From positions 248,001-312,000 of the forward strand of contig JANNUS010000006.1 in the NCBI GenBank assembly GCA_031395485.1: a stretch of DNA of 64,000 bases, read 5' to 3'. The notes below the pieces were generated by a model, which searched no databases, was not told where the DNA came from, and saw only the letters and a list, made by a program, of their open reading frames with translations. The DNA comes from UBA2336 sp031395485 (GTDB lineage Bacteria; Bacteroidota; Bacteroidia; Cytophagales; Cyclobacteriaceae). A program made the translations under genes and the position numbers. Of the stretch, positions 17,661 through 26,315 are shown piece after piece; the stretch's first letter is position 1, and each line of letters starts with the position of its first letter.

Positions 17661-18562
17661 AAAGGGAGCTTCTCAGAATACATTGGAATTAACTCATGAA
17701 AATATTTTCTTAGCTGATTCAATACATGCTTACCCGATCGATTAATAATAACTCTTCCATCTATTTCTTTTACGGGAGTAAGTTCACCCATCGTCCCCGA
17801 ACCAAACACTTCATCGGCTGTGTAAAATTCAGTGAGCGATAGATTTCTTTCTTCTACTGGAATCCCCTTGTCTCTGCAAATTTCAATGACAAGACCTCGC
17901 GTAATTCCATGTAAACAAGCATCTGCAAAGGGGGTAAACACAATGCCATTTTTTATCATAAAAAGATTGATATCGTTGAGCTCAGCTACAAACCCCTGAT
18001 GATCGAGCATGACTGCGGCATCAACACCCGTTACATTTGCCTGAATCTTGGCCAAAATGTTATTCAATAAATTATTGTGATGAATCTTTGAATCCAGAAA
18101 CTGTGGATTATTTCTTCGCATGGATGAGGTAATCACACGAATACCAACTTCATTATCATACACCAAGGGCTTCCATTCTGCCAATACTATAAGGCAGGGG
18201 CCTTTTGTATTAAGACGCGGATCCATTCCGGATGTTATTTTTTCTCCGCGCGTTAGCGTTAAACGTATATGTGTTTCGTCACGCATTCCGTTCGCTTTTA
18301 ACGTATCAAAGATTGCCTTCTTAATGCCATTTTTTGACGGTATTTGTACAAACGCTAATGTGTGTGCGGAGTCTTGTAACCGGTCGAGGTGACGATCCAG
18401 GCAAAATATTCCCCCTTTGTATACGCGTAGCCCTTCCCATACCGCATCCCCACCCTGCACGGAGCTGTCAAAAACTGAAACCTTAGCTTCGCTTCTTACC
18501 AGAAGTTTACCGCCAACGTGTACCATTATACTTTCATTTTTCGGATTGAATTTCTGTAACAT
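17657..18562 (-). CDS. Class IV PLP aminotransferase (BCAT/D-amino acid aminotransferase family)
   Basis: 301 residues of fold-type IV aminotransferase. The PLP lysine is Lys159 in LDSKIHHNNLLN; other marks are GDAVWEGLRVYKG at 38-50, the Glu in GFVAELNDINLFMI, and FGSGTMGELTPVKEIDGR. Substrate is uncertain: the family covers branched-chain, D-alanine and aminodeoxychorismate enzymes, and the two usual BCAT substrate motifs are not clearly present. It lies 4 bases after a sulfotransferase-like gene and is surely co-transcribed with it, which argues against a simple housekeeping ilvE. Confidence 0.85.
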   Translation of the reverse strand: MLQKFNPKNESIMVHVGGKLLVRSEAKVSVFDSSVQGGDAVWEGLRVYKGGIFCLDRHLDRLQDSAHTLAFVQIPSKNGIKKAIFDTLKANGMRDETHIRLTLTRGEKITSGMDPRLNTKGPCLIVLAEWKPLVYDNEVGIRVITSSMRRNNPQFLDSKIHHNNLLNNILAKIQANVTGVDAAVMLDHQGFVAELNDINLFMIKNGIVFTPFADACLHGITRGLVIEICRDKGIPVEERNLSLTEFYTADEVFGSGTMGELTPVKEIDGRVIINRSGKHVLNQLRKYFHELIPMYSEKLPF

Positions 18563-18566
18563 CTTC

Positions 18567-19274
18567 TTATGGTTTTAAAGCGTACTGTAAAAGGTTTTCA
18601 TAGAAAACTGAAGCCTCTTTGTATAGCGAATCTAAATGTTTGGGTAATGGCCGTTCACTTGTTGGCTGCCTTTCAAATCCGGTTGACCGATGAACATTCG
18701 CATACCAATGTGGAGCCCAAACTCCATCATACTCTTTAGGCCCTGCGAGCCAATGTAACATCTGGCTTTCAAACTTAATCCCAATCATCACGCATGTTTG
18801 GCGTAAAACAGATTCGGGATTTTGGAGTAGCAACCCCGAGTCAATCACAATCGGGTTACGATTTTTAAACTTTTCAAACAATTGATATTCATACTCTATA
18901 CCAATATCGCGCATTGTTGGGTTATCAATCACCTGGGCATAACTAGCAATAATTTGTTTGGGATCGCGTATCAAAAAAATATTGATGCATTGTGAAAGAA
19001 AATCATCATTCAGTATTTCAATATGATGTGCCATGTTTTTAATAAACAAAACAGGGGGCTCAATTCTTTTGAAAAGTTCGAGTTTCACAGTTTCTTCATT
19101 CGAGGATTGTGTTTTCAAAACGTCTTCCTTACCGGGATGATGTGTGCTGGTGCTAGAAAGATAGCATGCATAAAACGGTTCATCGAAAACAACCGTATCA
19201 CTTCGCTGAGCGAATGAATACATGAGCGCTGTTGAGATGTTGCGTGGCCCTGATATTAAATTTAAATAGATCAA
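18567..19274 (-). CDS. Sulfotransferase-like P-loop protein
   Basis: 235 residues starting at TTG (MIYLNLISGPRNISTALM). The N-terminal SGPRNISTALMYSF is the PAPS 5'-phosphosulfate-binding loop style of sulfotransferases; DEPFYACYL follows, and the 3'-phosphate region FLIRDPKQIIASYAQV (about 103-118) is well conserved in form. Cytoplasmic, no signal peptide. Substrate unknown. It forms a two-gene unit with the class IV aminotransferase, so both may act on the same amino- or keto-compound. An inverted repeat overlaps its start. Confidence 0.75.
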   Translation of the reverse strand: MIYLNLISGPRNISTALMYSFAQRSDTVVFDEPFYACYLSSTSTHHPGKEDVLKTQSSNEETVKLELFKRIEPPVLFIKNMAHHIEILNDDFLSQCINIFLIRDPKQIIASYAQVIDNPTMRDIGIEYEYQLFEKFKNRNPIVIDSGLLLQNPESVLRQTCVMIGIKFESQMLHWLAGPKEYDGVWAPHWYANVHRSTGFERQPTSERPLPKHLDSLYKEASVFYENLLQYALKP

Positions 19275-19305
19275 AATCGTAAATAATAAATCAATCTACG
19301 ATTTT
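19273..19305. repeat. Inverted repeat over the start of the sulfotransferase-like gene
   Basis: AAAATCGTA and TACGATTTT are perfect complements 15 bases apart. The left arm overlaps the TTG start codon. It could be an operator or an RNA hairpin that hides the start. Confidence 0.45.
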
Positions 19306-19414
19306 CTTACTATAAATAGATAGTTTAGGAGTGGGTTATAAAAGTATGTCGGTGGCAAATGCCTGATCTCCTTTTTATTTTTAAAGGGCTAAAAAATAAA
19401 TTGAAACATTCCAG

Positions 19415-20446
19415 TTATTGAACTACCGTTTTAAATTTTCTGTATACTATTTTCCCTTCTTTAAGGGGCATATATGGAATGCCTCGTTTATGATTTTGGT
19501 CGCTTATTACAAACATGTTTTTCCAATGTGTGAATAAAATGCTAAGCGCGCGCCATAACGAAAACCCGGGTTGATATATATGAGCAGGTTCCGCCCCACA
19601 TCCGTTTAGTTCCATTACTTGTATTTTCCCGTCATATAAATCCTCAATACTTGCGCATCGCAAATCATATCGCCCAAAATAAAACCCTTTAATCTGTTTG
19701 CTGATTAAGTCGAAGGTTTGCGATAACTTATCGTTGATCAAGTGCTCACCATTCAAAAATGTAGCACCTAAACAATGATTACCAATTGCACTAAGCTCTA
19801 CGCGGACCCCATTCGGGATAATGGTAGCCAGTTTCTCCGTATGAACTTCTTTCAAAACCTTCCATTGAAGTTTTGCGCGTGGTTTAGCATGAATTAATTC
19901 TTGTAACGTTGATTTACCATTGCCTGTAACCATGAGCATTTCTTTTAATAAGAGAGATGTTACCTTACCGTTTTTCTCTTCTGGGAAGCGTGTATAAAAA
20001 ACACCGCACTCAACGGGTAAATCAACAAGCTCCTGGATTAGGAAATCAGCGGCCAGTTTTTTTTCATATTGTTCTATATCAGCCTCATTAAAAATTCGCT
20101 TCACCATAAAACCTCGCTCACCCAAATCGGGTTTAAAAATTACCGGAAAGCGAAACCCATTATTGTTAAGCACCGTAAGAACGTGCGCTGAAGTATACGG
20201 ATACTGAATTCGAATGGTCTTGGGTTTGTATTGCTCTGGGATTAATTTCAATACATCAAATTTTGATTCCCCAAACATACCACCCATAACGATGCTTGGA
20301 TTCGAAGCTGAAAAAAAAAGAAATGACCTGGCACGTAATGATAACCAAAGCCAATAAATAAAAAAGGGGAGTTGCACGATGCCAAATGGCCAGTATTCCC
20401 AACTGGTAAGGCGAATGAAAAAATTACTTTGCAACAGTTTTTTCAA
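19415..20446 (-). CDS. ATP-grasp family protein with hydrophobic N-terminus
   Basis: 343 residues from a TTG start. Residues about 15-45 are hydrophobic (EYWPFGIVQLPFFIYWLWLSLRARSFLFF) and could be one or two membrane segments. After that, PVIFKPDLGERGFMVKRI looks like the ATP-grasp lysine strand; EMLMVTGNGKSTLQELI resembles the cyanophycin-synthetase-type nucleotide region; and FGRYDLRC ... IQVMELNGCGAEP carries the metal-binding acidic residues. ATP-grasp enzymes join a carboxylate to an amine or thiol through an acyl phosphate. Substrate unknown. It follows a DinB gene by 12 bases. Confidence 0.7.
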   Translation of the reverse strand: MKKLLQSNFFIRLTSWEYWPFGIVQLPFFIYWLWLSLRARSFLFFSASNPSIVMGGMFGESKFDVLKLIPEQYKPKTIRIQYPYTSAHVLTVLNNNGFRFPVIFKPDLGERGFMVKRIFNEADIEQYEKKLAADFLIQELVDLPVECGVFYTRFPEEKNGKVTSLLLKEMLMVTGNGKSTLQELIHAKPRAKLQWKVLKEVHTEKLATIIPNGVRVELSAIGNHCLGATFLNGEHLINDKLSQTFDLISKQIKGFYFGRYDLRCASIEDLYDGKIQVMELNGCGAEPAHIYQPGFSLWRALSILFTHWKNMFVISDQNHKRGIPYMPLKEGKIVYRKFKTVVQ

Positions 20447-20458
20447 CTCCCGAAGGTG

Positions 20459-20974
20459 TTAACGCAAAACAGAAGCGGATTCCTGATAGCGAATCGTGGA
20501 AGCAGCAATACCAAAATCATGGGGAAGCTTTATTGCAGGTGCAATTTCCCTTATCCCAATTTTCATAATAGCCATGTGGTGTACGGCATGCTCAATGTTA
20601 TAAATAAGCTCTCTTAAATAATTTGTTTCAATGGCTATAAACTCCTCCTTATCAAGATCGTATCCAGCTTCTAATTTTAGCGCCCTGTTAGAAGATTGGG
20701 AAAGAATAAAGTCGCTGATCTTGTTCAGTGTTGCTAATGCGATGAACTTATCACTCTCAATCAACTTATCGTGGGCTCGCTTGTCGTAGTTAATTAGGCC
20801 GCTTTCAAAACCTTGCTCGAGACAAATAAAAAATTCGAGTGTGTGACGCAAATGTTGCCCAACGGTGGAGTGACCAAGGGAATCAACCGGTTTAATAAAA
20901 TCCTGTTCTGATAATTGGTTGACCAGATTGGTAAGCTGAGTTAAAATATTTCCGCAGGCTATATTGAGATTCAT
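20459..20974 (-). CDS. DinB-like putative metal-binding protein
   Basis: 171 residues, a four-helix-bundle DinB/YfiT-type protein. The metal-binding histidines appear in STVGQHLRHTLEFF (about 34-47) and near NIEHAVHHMAIMKIG. Members of the superfamily include thiol transferases and many uncharacterised proteins; it is not a DNA polymerase. Co-transcribed with the downstream ATP-grasp gene. A TATATTTG box lies 18 bases upstream. Together they might modify a small molecule, but nothing in the sequence fixes which. Confidence 0.78.
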   Translation of the reverse strand: MNLNIACGNILTQLTNLVNQLSEQDFIKPVDSLGHSTVGQHLRHTLEFFICLEQGFESGLINYDKRAHDKLIESDKFIALATLNKISDFILSQSSNRALKLEAGYDLDKEEFIAIETNYLRELIYNIEHAVHHMAIMKIGIREIAPAIKLPHDFGIAASTIRYQESASVLR

Positions 20975-20992
20975 ACCACAAATTAAAGTTTA

Positions 20993-21000
20993 CAAATATA
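20993..21000 (-). promoter_or_regulatory. -7 type promoter box for the dinB/ATP-grasp pair
   Basis: On the minus strand TATATTTG, an exact TAnnTTTG match, 18 bases before the dinB ATG. Confidence 0.45.
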
Positions 21001-21061
21001 TAGTAAAATGAAACACAAAAGGAACCCCTACCATGTGTGGGCATTGGCTATTTATGAACGT

Positions 21062-21520
21062 CTATCGAACAATTTTTGCCCAACTGGTATCGGCCGAGGC
21101 TTTGAATTTTTTCTCACTTTTATTCCAATCCGTTAGGGTGTTGTTGCCCCAAAAATTATAGAATAAATAAAGTTTCCCATCCAGTATTTTATAGGTCTCT
21201 GGGTCAACTTTTACTTTCTCGCCCGTTTCGCCCATAGCGTATGCGCACCAGCCCCCATAGGCAGGTTCATACCTCTCGGGATTGGCTTTGAACTTATTTA
21301 GATTGGCTAGTGAAACAAACTGGTAGATTACCCCTTTGTGGGTGATCTTTTTCCCCTCATCACCTTTGGTTGGTGTTCCATCAAAATAACTCACGGGGTC
21401 ATACCCATCAATGGCTAGATTCTTCTTTATATTAAAATGCGCTAATCGAAGGGCGTCTGTCTGAGCGGACCCCTGAACTAGACTTACAACCGTTAACAGT
21501 GTGGCAAAAATTGCTTTCAT
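21062..21520 (-). CDS. Secreted YHS domain-containing protein
   Basis: 152 residues with a signal peptide ending QGSAQ. The YHS domain begins at IDGYDPVSYFDGTPTKGDE and continues with FVSLANLNKFKANPERYEPAYGGWCAYAM, the common exported form of this fold. YHS domains are associated with metal handling, but the exported group has no established biochemical function. It stands alone on the minus strand. Confidence 0.85.
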   Translation of the reverse strand: MKAIFATLLTVVSLVQGSAQTDALRLAHFNIKKNLAIDGYDPVSYFDGTPTKGDEGKKITHKGVIYQFVSLANLNKFKANPERYEPAYGGWCAYAMGETGEKVKVDPETYKILDGKLYLFYNFWGNNTLTDWNKSEKKFKASADTSWAKIVR

Positions 21521-21597
21521 AATGTTAGATATACGAAGAAGACAAAGTTGGGGTTTTTTAATATACTAAAATGTCGCAGAAGATACAGTTTAACAAA

Positions 21598-22077
21598 TCA
21601 ATTAGGGAGCAAGTCTTTTAGAGTAGCCCAAACTAAATCAGGCTCATACCCTTTTTGAATAGCATACTTCGATGCTTTATCTCTGGCAATAAATACATTG
21701 CTTTCTGCAAGTCCTGAAAGTTTCGATTTCAACAATTCTTCCAGTGCATGAAAGTAGTCTGATTCATCAATTTCTTTCAGGCCGATTCGTATGCAATTTT
21801 TAGTAAGATTCCTACTTTCAAGAGCGTGTACAATTTTTATACGTCCCCATTTTTTTACTCTAAATTTTCCGCCTGCGAATGATTTAGCAAAGCGCTCTTC
21901 GTTTAAAAATCCTTCCGTAATAAGATAAGTAATCAACTCGTCTACTTCAGAAGTGAACATCCCAAATTCGTAGAGTTTATTCTTTACCTCCTGATGCGCG
22001 CGCTCTTGATAAACGCAGTAACGGAGCGCTTTTTGTTTTGCTTGTTCGAATGTTAATCGGGTGGTGTTTTTTTGCAC
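21598..22077 (-). CDS. recX: RecX family regulatory protein
   Basis: 159 residues from a GTG start (MQKNTTRLTFEQAKQKAL). RecX inhibits RecA by binding inside the RecA filament. The three-helix repeats are visible in ALRYCVYQERAHQEVKNKLYEFG and LITEGFLNEERFAKSFAGGKFRVKKWG, the most conserved block in the family. recA is not adjacent; the gene sits at the end of nadC-ycxB-recX with 28-base gaps. Confidence 0.88.
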   Translation of the reverse strand: MQKNTTRLTFEQAKQKALRYCVYQERAHQEVKNKLYEFGMFTSEVDELITYLITEGFLNEERFAKSFAGGKFRVKKWGRIKIVHALESRNLTKNCIRIGLKEIDESDYFHALEELLKSKLSGLAESNVFIARDKASKYAIQKGYEPDLVWATLKDLLPN

Positions 22078-22105
22078 AATGGTATAGTTGCAAAATATTT
22101 GTCGC

Positions 22106-22588
22106 TTACTTCACAAAGCCTTTCGATCTTAAAATACTTGCTACAAATTTTCGCTCGTTGTCGGTATTGAAAATTTTAAACGGCAGGTAAATCATCTGTG
22201 CTTTGTTCACGTACATTACAAAATAGTCTTTACCAATCGCAGCACGTTTAATCTGATCCCATTTCATAGGCATCCCTTCTCGCGGATTAATTTTCATCAA
22301 TATCTGTTGGCTGTTGATCTCATACGAAAATCGTTCAAACAACATTTTACCTTGCTCAAGTTGCGTGACACCATAAAACTGAATCCACCAAAATAAAATA
22401 TAAAGCCCTAGGCCAATAAAAGCACTAATAAACCACCAAATACTTTGGGCGCCCGGAATTGCATATCCCAGACATAAAACGAATGCAGCGAGTGAGGCAA
22501 TCCACCCTTGGCGCTGCAGCACGCTTCGCAATGCTAATTTTATATAGGTCTTTTTTTCGAGTTTGTAATTCTTTGTCCGTACAATCAT
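22106..22588 (-). CDS. YcxB-like membrane protein
   Basis: 160 residues with two adjacent membrane helices at about 28-73 and a C-terminal soluble domain of about 80 residues containing FERFSYEINSQQILMKINPREGMPMKWDQIKRAAIGKDYFVMYVNKAQMIYLPFKIF, which is the YcxB-like pattern. It is probably an inner-membrane protein of unknown function. It is placed between nadC and recX with 28 bases on each side, so it is likely part of that operon. Confidence 0.72.
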   Translation of the reverse strand: MIVRTKNYKLEKKTYIKLALRSVLQRQGWIASLAAFVLCLGYAIPGAQSIWWFISAFIGLGLYILFWWIQFYGVTQLEQGKMLFERFSYEINSQQILMKINPREGMPMKWDQIKRAAIGKDYFVMYVNKAQMIYLPFKIFNTDNERKFVASILRSKGFVK

Positions 22589-22616
22589 AAAATCTCAAAT
22601 ACTATTTCAACTTCTT

Positions 22617-23474
22617 CTAAAATGCCTTTAGGCTAAGGTCTAAACTTTTCATGGAGTGCGTAAGTGCTCCTACCGAGATAAAATCTACACCGCTTTCGGC
22701 TACACTTCTGATCGTTTCTTCCGTAATTCCTCCACTCGCTTCTGTTCGATACCTTCCGTTAATCAGCCAAACCGCCTTTTTCATGTCATCCGTATTCATA
22801 TTGTCAAGCATGATTACATCTACCCCTCCAACACGCAAAACTTCCTCCACTTCATTTAAATTTCTCGTTTCTATTTCAATCCTCAGATTTTTATTCGTGG
22901 CGCGAAGATACTCTTTTGTTCGAAGGATTGTCTTTTCAATACCCCCACCCATATCAATATGATTATCTTTTAACATTACCATATCAAAAAGTCCCATTCT
23001 ATGGTTTTGGCCTCCACCAATAACAACGGCCCATTTCTCAAGAAGCCTAAAATTGGGTGTGGTTTTTCGGGTGTCCAATAAAATTGCTTTTGTACCTGAT
23101 ACCAGTTTCGCTAAGCGATGCGTATCGGTTGCAATGCCGCTCATGCGCTGCATGGCGTTAAGTACGAGGCGCTCTGTGGTTAAGATCGATCGAGCCGATC
23201 CCGCTACGGTAAAGGCAATATCATTAACACGAACAAGGTCGCCATCATTTCTTTTAATTACGACTTCCAATGATGGGTCGAACTGATGAAAAATTTGCTT
23301 CGCAAGTTCAATGCCTGCTAATATACCATCGGACTTTACTAATAGTTTTGACCTACTCTTAGTTGCTATAGGAATTGCCGCAAGGGAGGAGTGATCACCA
23401 TCTCCTACATCTTCAGACAGCGCTGAGGAAATAAACTTCTCTAGAAATTGCTTTGTAATGTATGCGGGCTTCAC
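22617..23474 (-). CDS. nadC: Nicotinate-nucleotide pyrophosphorylase (carboxylating)
   Basis: 285 residues from a GTG start. NadC converts quinolinate and PRPP to nicotinate mononucleotide in de novo NAD synthesis. Conserved elements include EDVGDGDHSS near the N-terminus, TERLVLNAMQRMSGIAT, LLDTRKTTPNFR with the quinolinate-binding arginine, GQNHRMGLFDMVMLKDNH and the SGGITEETI phosphate site. A TATTTTTG box ends exactly 4 bases before the GTG. First gene of nadC-ycxB-recX. Confidence 0.96.
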   Translation of the reverse strand: MKPAYITKQFLEKFISSALSEDVGDGDHSSLAAIPIATKSRSKLLVKSDGILAGIELAKQIFHQFDPSLEVVIKRNDGDLVRVNDIAFTVAGSARSILTTERLVLNAMQRMSGIATDTHRLAKLVSGTKAILLDTRKTTPNFRLLEKWAVVIGGGQNHRMGLFDMVMLKDNHIDMGGGIEKTILRTKEYLRATNKNLRIEIETRNLNEVEEVLRVGGVDVIMLDNMNTDDMKKAVWLINGRYRTEASGGITEETIRSVAESGVDFISVGALTHSMKSLDLSLKAF

Positions 23475-23478
23475 AGCA

Positions 23479-23486
23479 CAAAAATA
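23479..23486 (-). promoter_or_regulatory. -7 type promoter box for nadC, 4 nt before the GTG
   Basis: On the minus strand TATTTTTG, an exact TAnnTTTG match, followed by 4 bases and the GTG start. Transcription would begin at or within a few bases of the start codon. Confidence 0.45.
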
Positions 23487-23525
23487 GATCGCAGATTGGA
23501 TTGATTAGTAACGGAAGGTCAATTT

Positions 23526-23930
23526 CTACTCCTTAACAAAGGAAATTTCCTGAATTAGCTGCTCATTGCTGGTTGTTTTAATCTTCATCCAAACCCGATA
23601 CGTCTCACTGTTGCTTTTGTATTGGCCAATAGCAAAAGGCTGGCCGCCCTTAGAGGAACCCTGGTGAATAATATTAAACTCGCTTGGGGGATGAGCCTTA
23701 AAAAAATCTCTTAATACAAATTCAGCCTGCGCTTTGCTAAAATTTTCTGGCTTGCCTTCAATGGTTACATCTACTGCCTGATTAAAATATTTGGAGAGCT
23801 CCTTAGCGCTTCCGGCTTTAATCGATTCCTTAACCTGATCAATTATACCCTCTGCCTGCGAAAATGCCCTAACCCCGGGTAACAAGGCTACACATAAAAT
23901 AATCAACGAAATGACTCTGCTTGTCTTCAT
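23526..23930 (-). CDS. DUF4783-type secreted protein
   Basis: About 134 residues with a signal peptide (MKTSRVISLIILCVALLPGVRAFSQ). The mature part has the NTF2-like pattern of DUF4783: IIDQVKESIKAGSAKELSKYFNQAVDVTIEGKPENFSKAQAEFVLRDFF and a final set of strands ending in a short conserved tail. Exported or periplasmic; function unknown. I place the start at the second of two Met codons (23930); 23936 is equally possible. A TACTTTTG box lies just upstream. Confidence 0.78.
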   Translation of the reverse strand: MKTSRVISLIILCVALLPGVRAFSQAEGIIDQVKESIKAGSAKELSKYFNQAVDVTIEGKPENFSKAQAEFVLRDFFKAHPPSEFNIIHQGSSKGGQPFAIGQYKSNSETYRVWMKIKTTSNEQLIQEISFVKE

Positions 23931-23945
23931 AATCATAATTCAAAC

Positions 23946-23953
23946 CAAAAGTA
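23946..23953 (-). promoter_or_regulatory. -7 type promoter box for the DUF4783 gene
   Basis: On the minus strand TACTTTTG matches TAnnTTTG, 9 to 15 bases before the two possible starts. Confidence 0.4.
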
Positions 23954-24071
23954 TGCCATACATAACAGATAAAGAAGGATAATTACCCAATTCAGCCGGC
24001 AAGAGGAACCTATTTCAAAGATGAATAATAATCGATGGGGAAGGTAACCCTTTACGGCTTCAATAACTGAT

Positions 24072-24079
24072 TATATTTG
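24072..24079 (+). promoter_or_regulatory. -7 type promoter box for gpmI
   Basis: TATATTTG, an exact TAnnTTTG match, 17 bases before the gpmI ATG; TTTACGG about 17 bases further upstream is a weak -33 candidate. Confidence 0.45.
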
Positions 24080-24096
24080 CTATTTAACTGTGTGCA

Positions 24097-25629
24097 ATGA
24101 GTAAGAATGTACTGCTAATGATTTTAGATGGGTGGGGCATTGCTACCAATAAAAATGTCTCGGCAATTGACAAAGCAAACACACCCTTCGTTGATTCACT
24201 TTATTCTCAATTCCCTAACAGTCGATTAGAAGCATCTGGGCTGGCTGTCGGGTTACCGGTAGGACAAATGGGCAACTCGGAAGTTGGACATATGAATATT
24301 GGTGCGGGTCGAGTGGTCTATCAGGATTTAGTGAGGGTAAATAAATCCATTACGGAAAAGGAACTAGACAAAAATAGTGTACTAATTGACGCCTTTGATT
24401 ACGCTAAAAAGAATGGAAAGAATTTTCATTTAATCGGGCTTGTTTCTGATGGCGGGGTGCATTCTCATATCGATCATTTGAAGGGCTTGTGCACCATAGC
24501 TCACAATAACGGGTTTAAAAATCTATTTATTCATGCTTTTACCGATGGGCGTGACACCGATCCAAAGAGTGGTCTTGATTTTTTACGTGATTTGCAATCG
24601 CACATAAACAAAACGACTGGTCAGATCGCCAGCGTTGTAGGTCGATATTTTGCGATGGATCGTGACAAGCGTTGGGAACGCGTAAAACTAGCCTACGATC
24701 TTTTAGTATCTGGTATAGGAGAACAAACAAGTGATGTTCTTTCGGCTGTTCAGAAATCATACGACAGCAATGTTACCGATGAATTTATAAAACCAATTGT
24801 GATTGCTGATGCTGGAATACCAATTGTAACTATTCAACCGGAGGATGTGGTTTTGTGCTTTAATTTTCGAACAGATAGAGGACGAGAAATTACACAAGTG
24901 CTAACGCAACAAGATTTTCCGGAGCACAATATGAAAGCTCTTCGCTTGAATTTCATCACCCTGACTAATTACGATGATACATTCAACGATATGAAAACCA
25001 TTTTCGATAAAGATAATCTCGAAAACACACTTGGCGAAGCAATCGCGAATGCCGGAAAGAAGCAAATTCGTATTGCCGAAACCGAAAAGTATCCGCATGT
25101 TACTTTTTTCTTTTCCGGAGGAAGAGAAACCCCCTTCCCTGGTGAATCCAGAATTCTATGTCCCTCACCGAAAGTTGCTACCTACGACCTCAAACCTGAG
25201 ATGAGCGCGCATGAAATCAAAGACAAAATTATTGTTGAGCTGGCGAAAAAAGAAGCAGGCTTCATCTGTTTAAATTTTGCCAATCCAGATATGGTAGGCC
25301 ATACAGGAGTTTTTGAAGCTGCCGTTAAAGCCTGCGAAACAGTAGACTATTGTGCTGGTAAAGTAACAGCGGTAGCGCTCGAAAATGGATATTCAACGAT
25401 CATTATTGCTGACCATGGCAATGCTGACTTTATGATTAATGATGACGGATCTCCGAATACTTCACATACTACTAATCAGGTTCCCTGCATACTGGTTGAC
25501 GATTCCTACAAAGGCTCCCTTGCAAATGGAAAACTGGCTGACCTCGCCCCTACTATTCTTACGTTGATGGGAGTTCCAATTCCGGCTCAAATGACTGGGC
25601 AAATTCTTATCGATAAAACCCTGATCTAG
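24097..25629 (+). CDS. gpmI: 2,3-bisphosphoglycerate-independent phosphoglycerate mutase
   Basis: 510 residues. This Mn-dependent enzyme of the alkaline phosphatase superfamily interconverts 3- and 2-phosphoglycerate through a phosphoserine. The metal site begins with LMILDGWG (Asp11), the phosphorylated residue is Ser61 in QMGNSEVGHMNIG, and HAFTDGRDTDP, FRTDRGREIT, NFANPDMVGHTG and IADHGNADFM complete the two active-site halves. Full length and intact. Confidence 0.97.
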   Translation: MSKNVLLMILDGWGIATNKNVSAIDKANTPFVDSLYSQFPNSRLEASGLAVGLPVGQMGNSEVGHMNIGAGRVVYQDLVRVNKSITEKELDKNSVLIDAFDYAKKNGKNFHLIGLVSDGGVHSHIDHLKGLCTIAHNNGFKNLFIHAFTDGRDTDPKSGLDFLRDLQSHINKTTGQIASVVGRYFAMDRDKRWERVKLAYDLLVSGIGEQTSDVLSAVQKSYDSNVTDEFIKPIVIADAGIPIVTIQPEDVVLCFNFRTDRGREITQVLTQQDFPEHNMKALRLNFITLTNYDDTFNDMKTIFDKDNLENTLGEAIANAGKKQIRIAETEKYPHVTFFFSGGRETPFPGESRILCPSPKVATYDLKPEMSAHEIKDKIIVELAKKEAGFICLNFANPDMVGHTGVFEAAVKACETVDYCAGKVTAVALENGYSTIIIADHGNADFMINDDGSPNTSHTTNQVPCILVDDSYKGSLANGKLADLAPTILTLMGVPIPAQMTGQILIDKTLI

Positions 25630-25634
25630 GTATC

Positions 25635-26228
25635 ATGACAAATTTTTTTTCTGCCGCCATGTACTTTGTATTATTCACTTTTCTGTTCTCTTGTAATGTT
25701 CGTGATAATAATCATAGAGCCTATTACTCAGTTGACAGCCTAATTCATGCGCAGGTAGTTTCCTTGACAAAGTCGAAAGCTGTGCTTACCAAAAAAGCGG
25801 AAATTGATGGCAAAGAAGAGGCAATATCATTTACCCCAACAGACACAATCTCTTGGGCAAATGAGTTAGCCATTTTTTCAGCTCTAGCTGAAATAAATAA
25901 GCCAACAAATGCCGGGTTATATACAATTGAAACCGGGGTTAAAGACCCGAATAGTAATTTACTTATCCGATCATTTACCAGTACTACCATTTTACCCGTT
26001 GTTTACCTTAAACTATTTTACCTGGACAACCCCTCCTTTCTTAGACGGGTAGAAGCCCTGTACCGGGAAGAAAACACATTGCTAAAAGGATCGCGACTCT
26101 TGTTGATGGAGTTTCAACAGGTAAATAATGAGGCAGTTCTAACATCATACTCCATTGAGGGAAGTCAGAAAATGCTCTTGAGGGATGCTGTACAGTTTTC
26201 CATAAAAGGGACTGTGACATTAAAATAA
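25635..26228 (+). CDS. Predicted lipoprotein of unknown function
   Basis: 197 residues. The N-terminus FVLFTFLFSCNVRDNN contains a lipobox-like LFSC, so the mature protein is probably lipid-anchored at about Cys20. It has no domain I recognise; the body is mixed alpha/beta with a short C-terminal strand set. It begins 5 bases after gpmI and is probably co-transcribed with it. An alternative ATG at 25659 would give a short signal peptide. Confidence 0.6.
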   Translation: MTNFFSAAMYFVLFTFLFSCNVRDNNHRAYYSVDSLIHAQVVSLTKSKAVLTKKAEIDGKEEAISFTPTDTISWANELAIFSALAEINKPTNAGLYTIETGVKDPNSNLLIRSFTSTTILPVVYLKLFYLDNPSFLRRVEALYREENTLLKGSRLLLMEFQQVNNEAVLTSYSIEGSQKMLLRDAVQFSIKGTVTLK

Positions 26229-26315
26229 TTATGGGAAGGAAAAAACGTGAGCATTATTTACTCAGATTAATAACGGCATTTACAGTACTCTGTTAAAATT
26301 ACAGTTGCACAAAGG

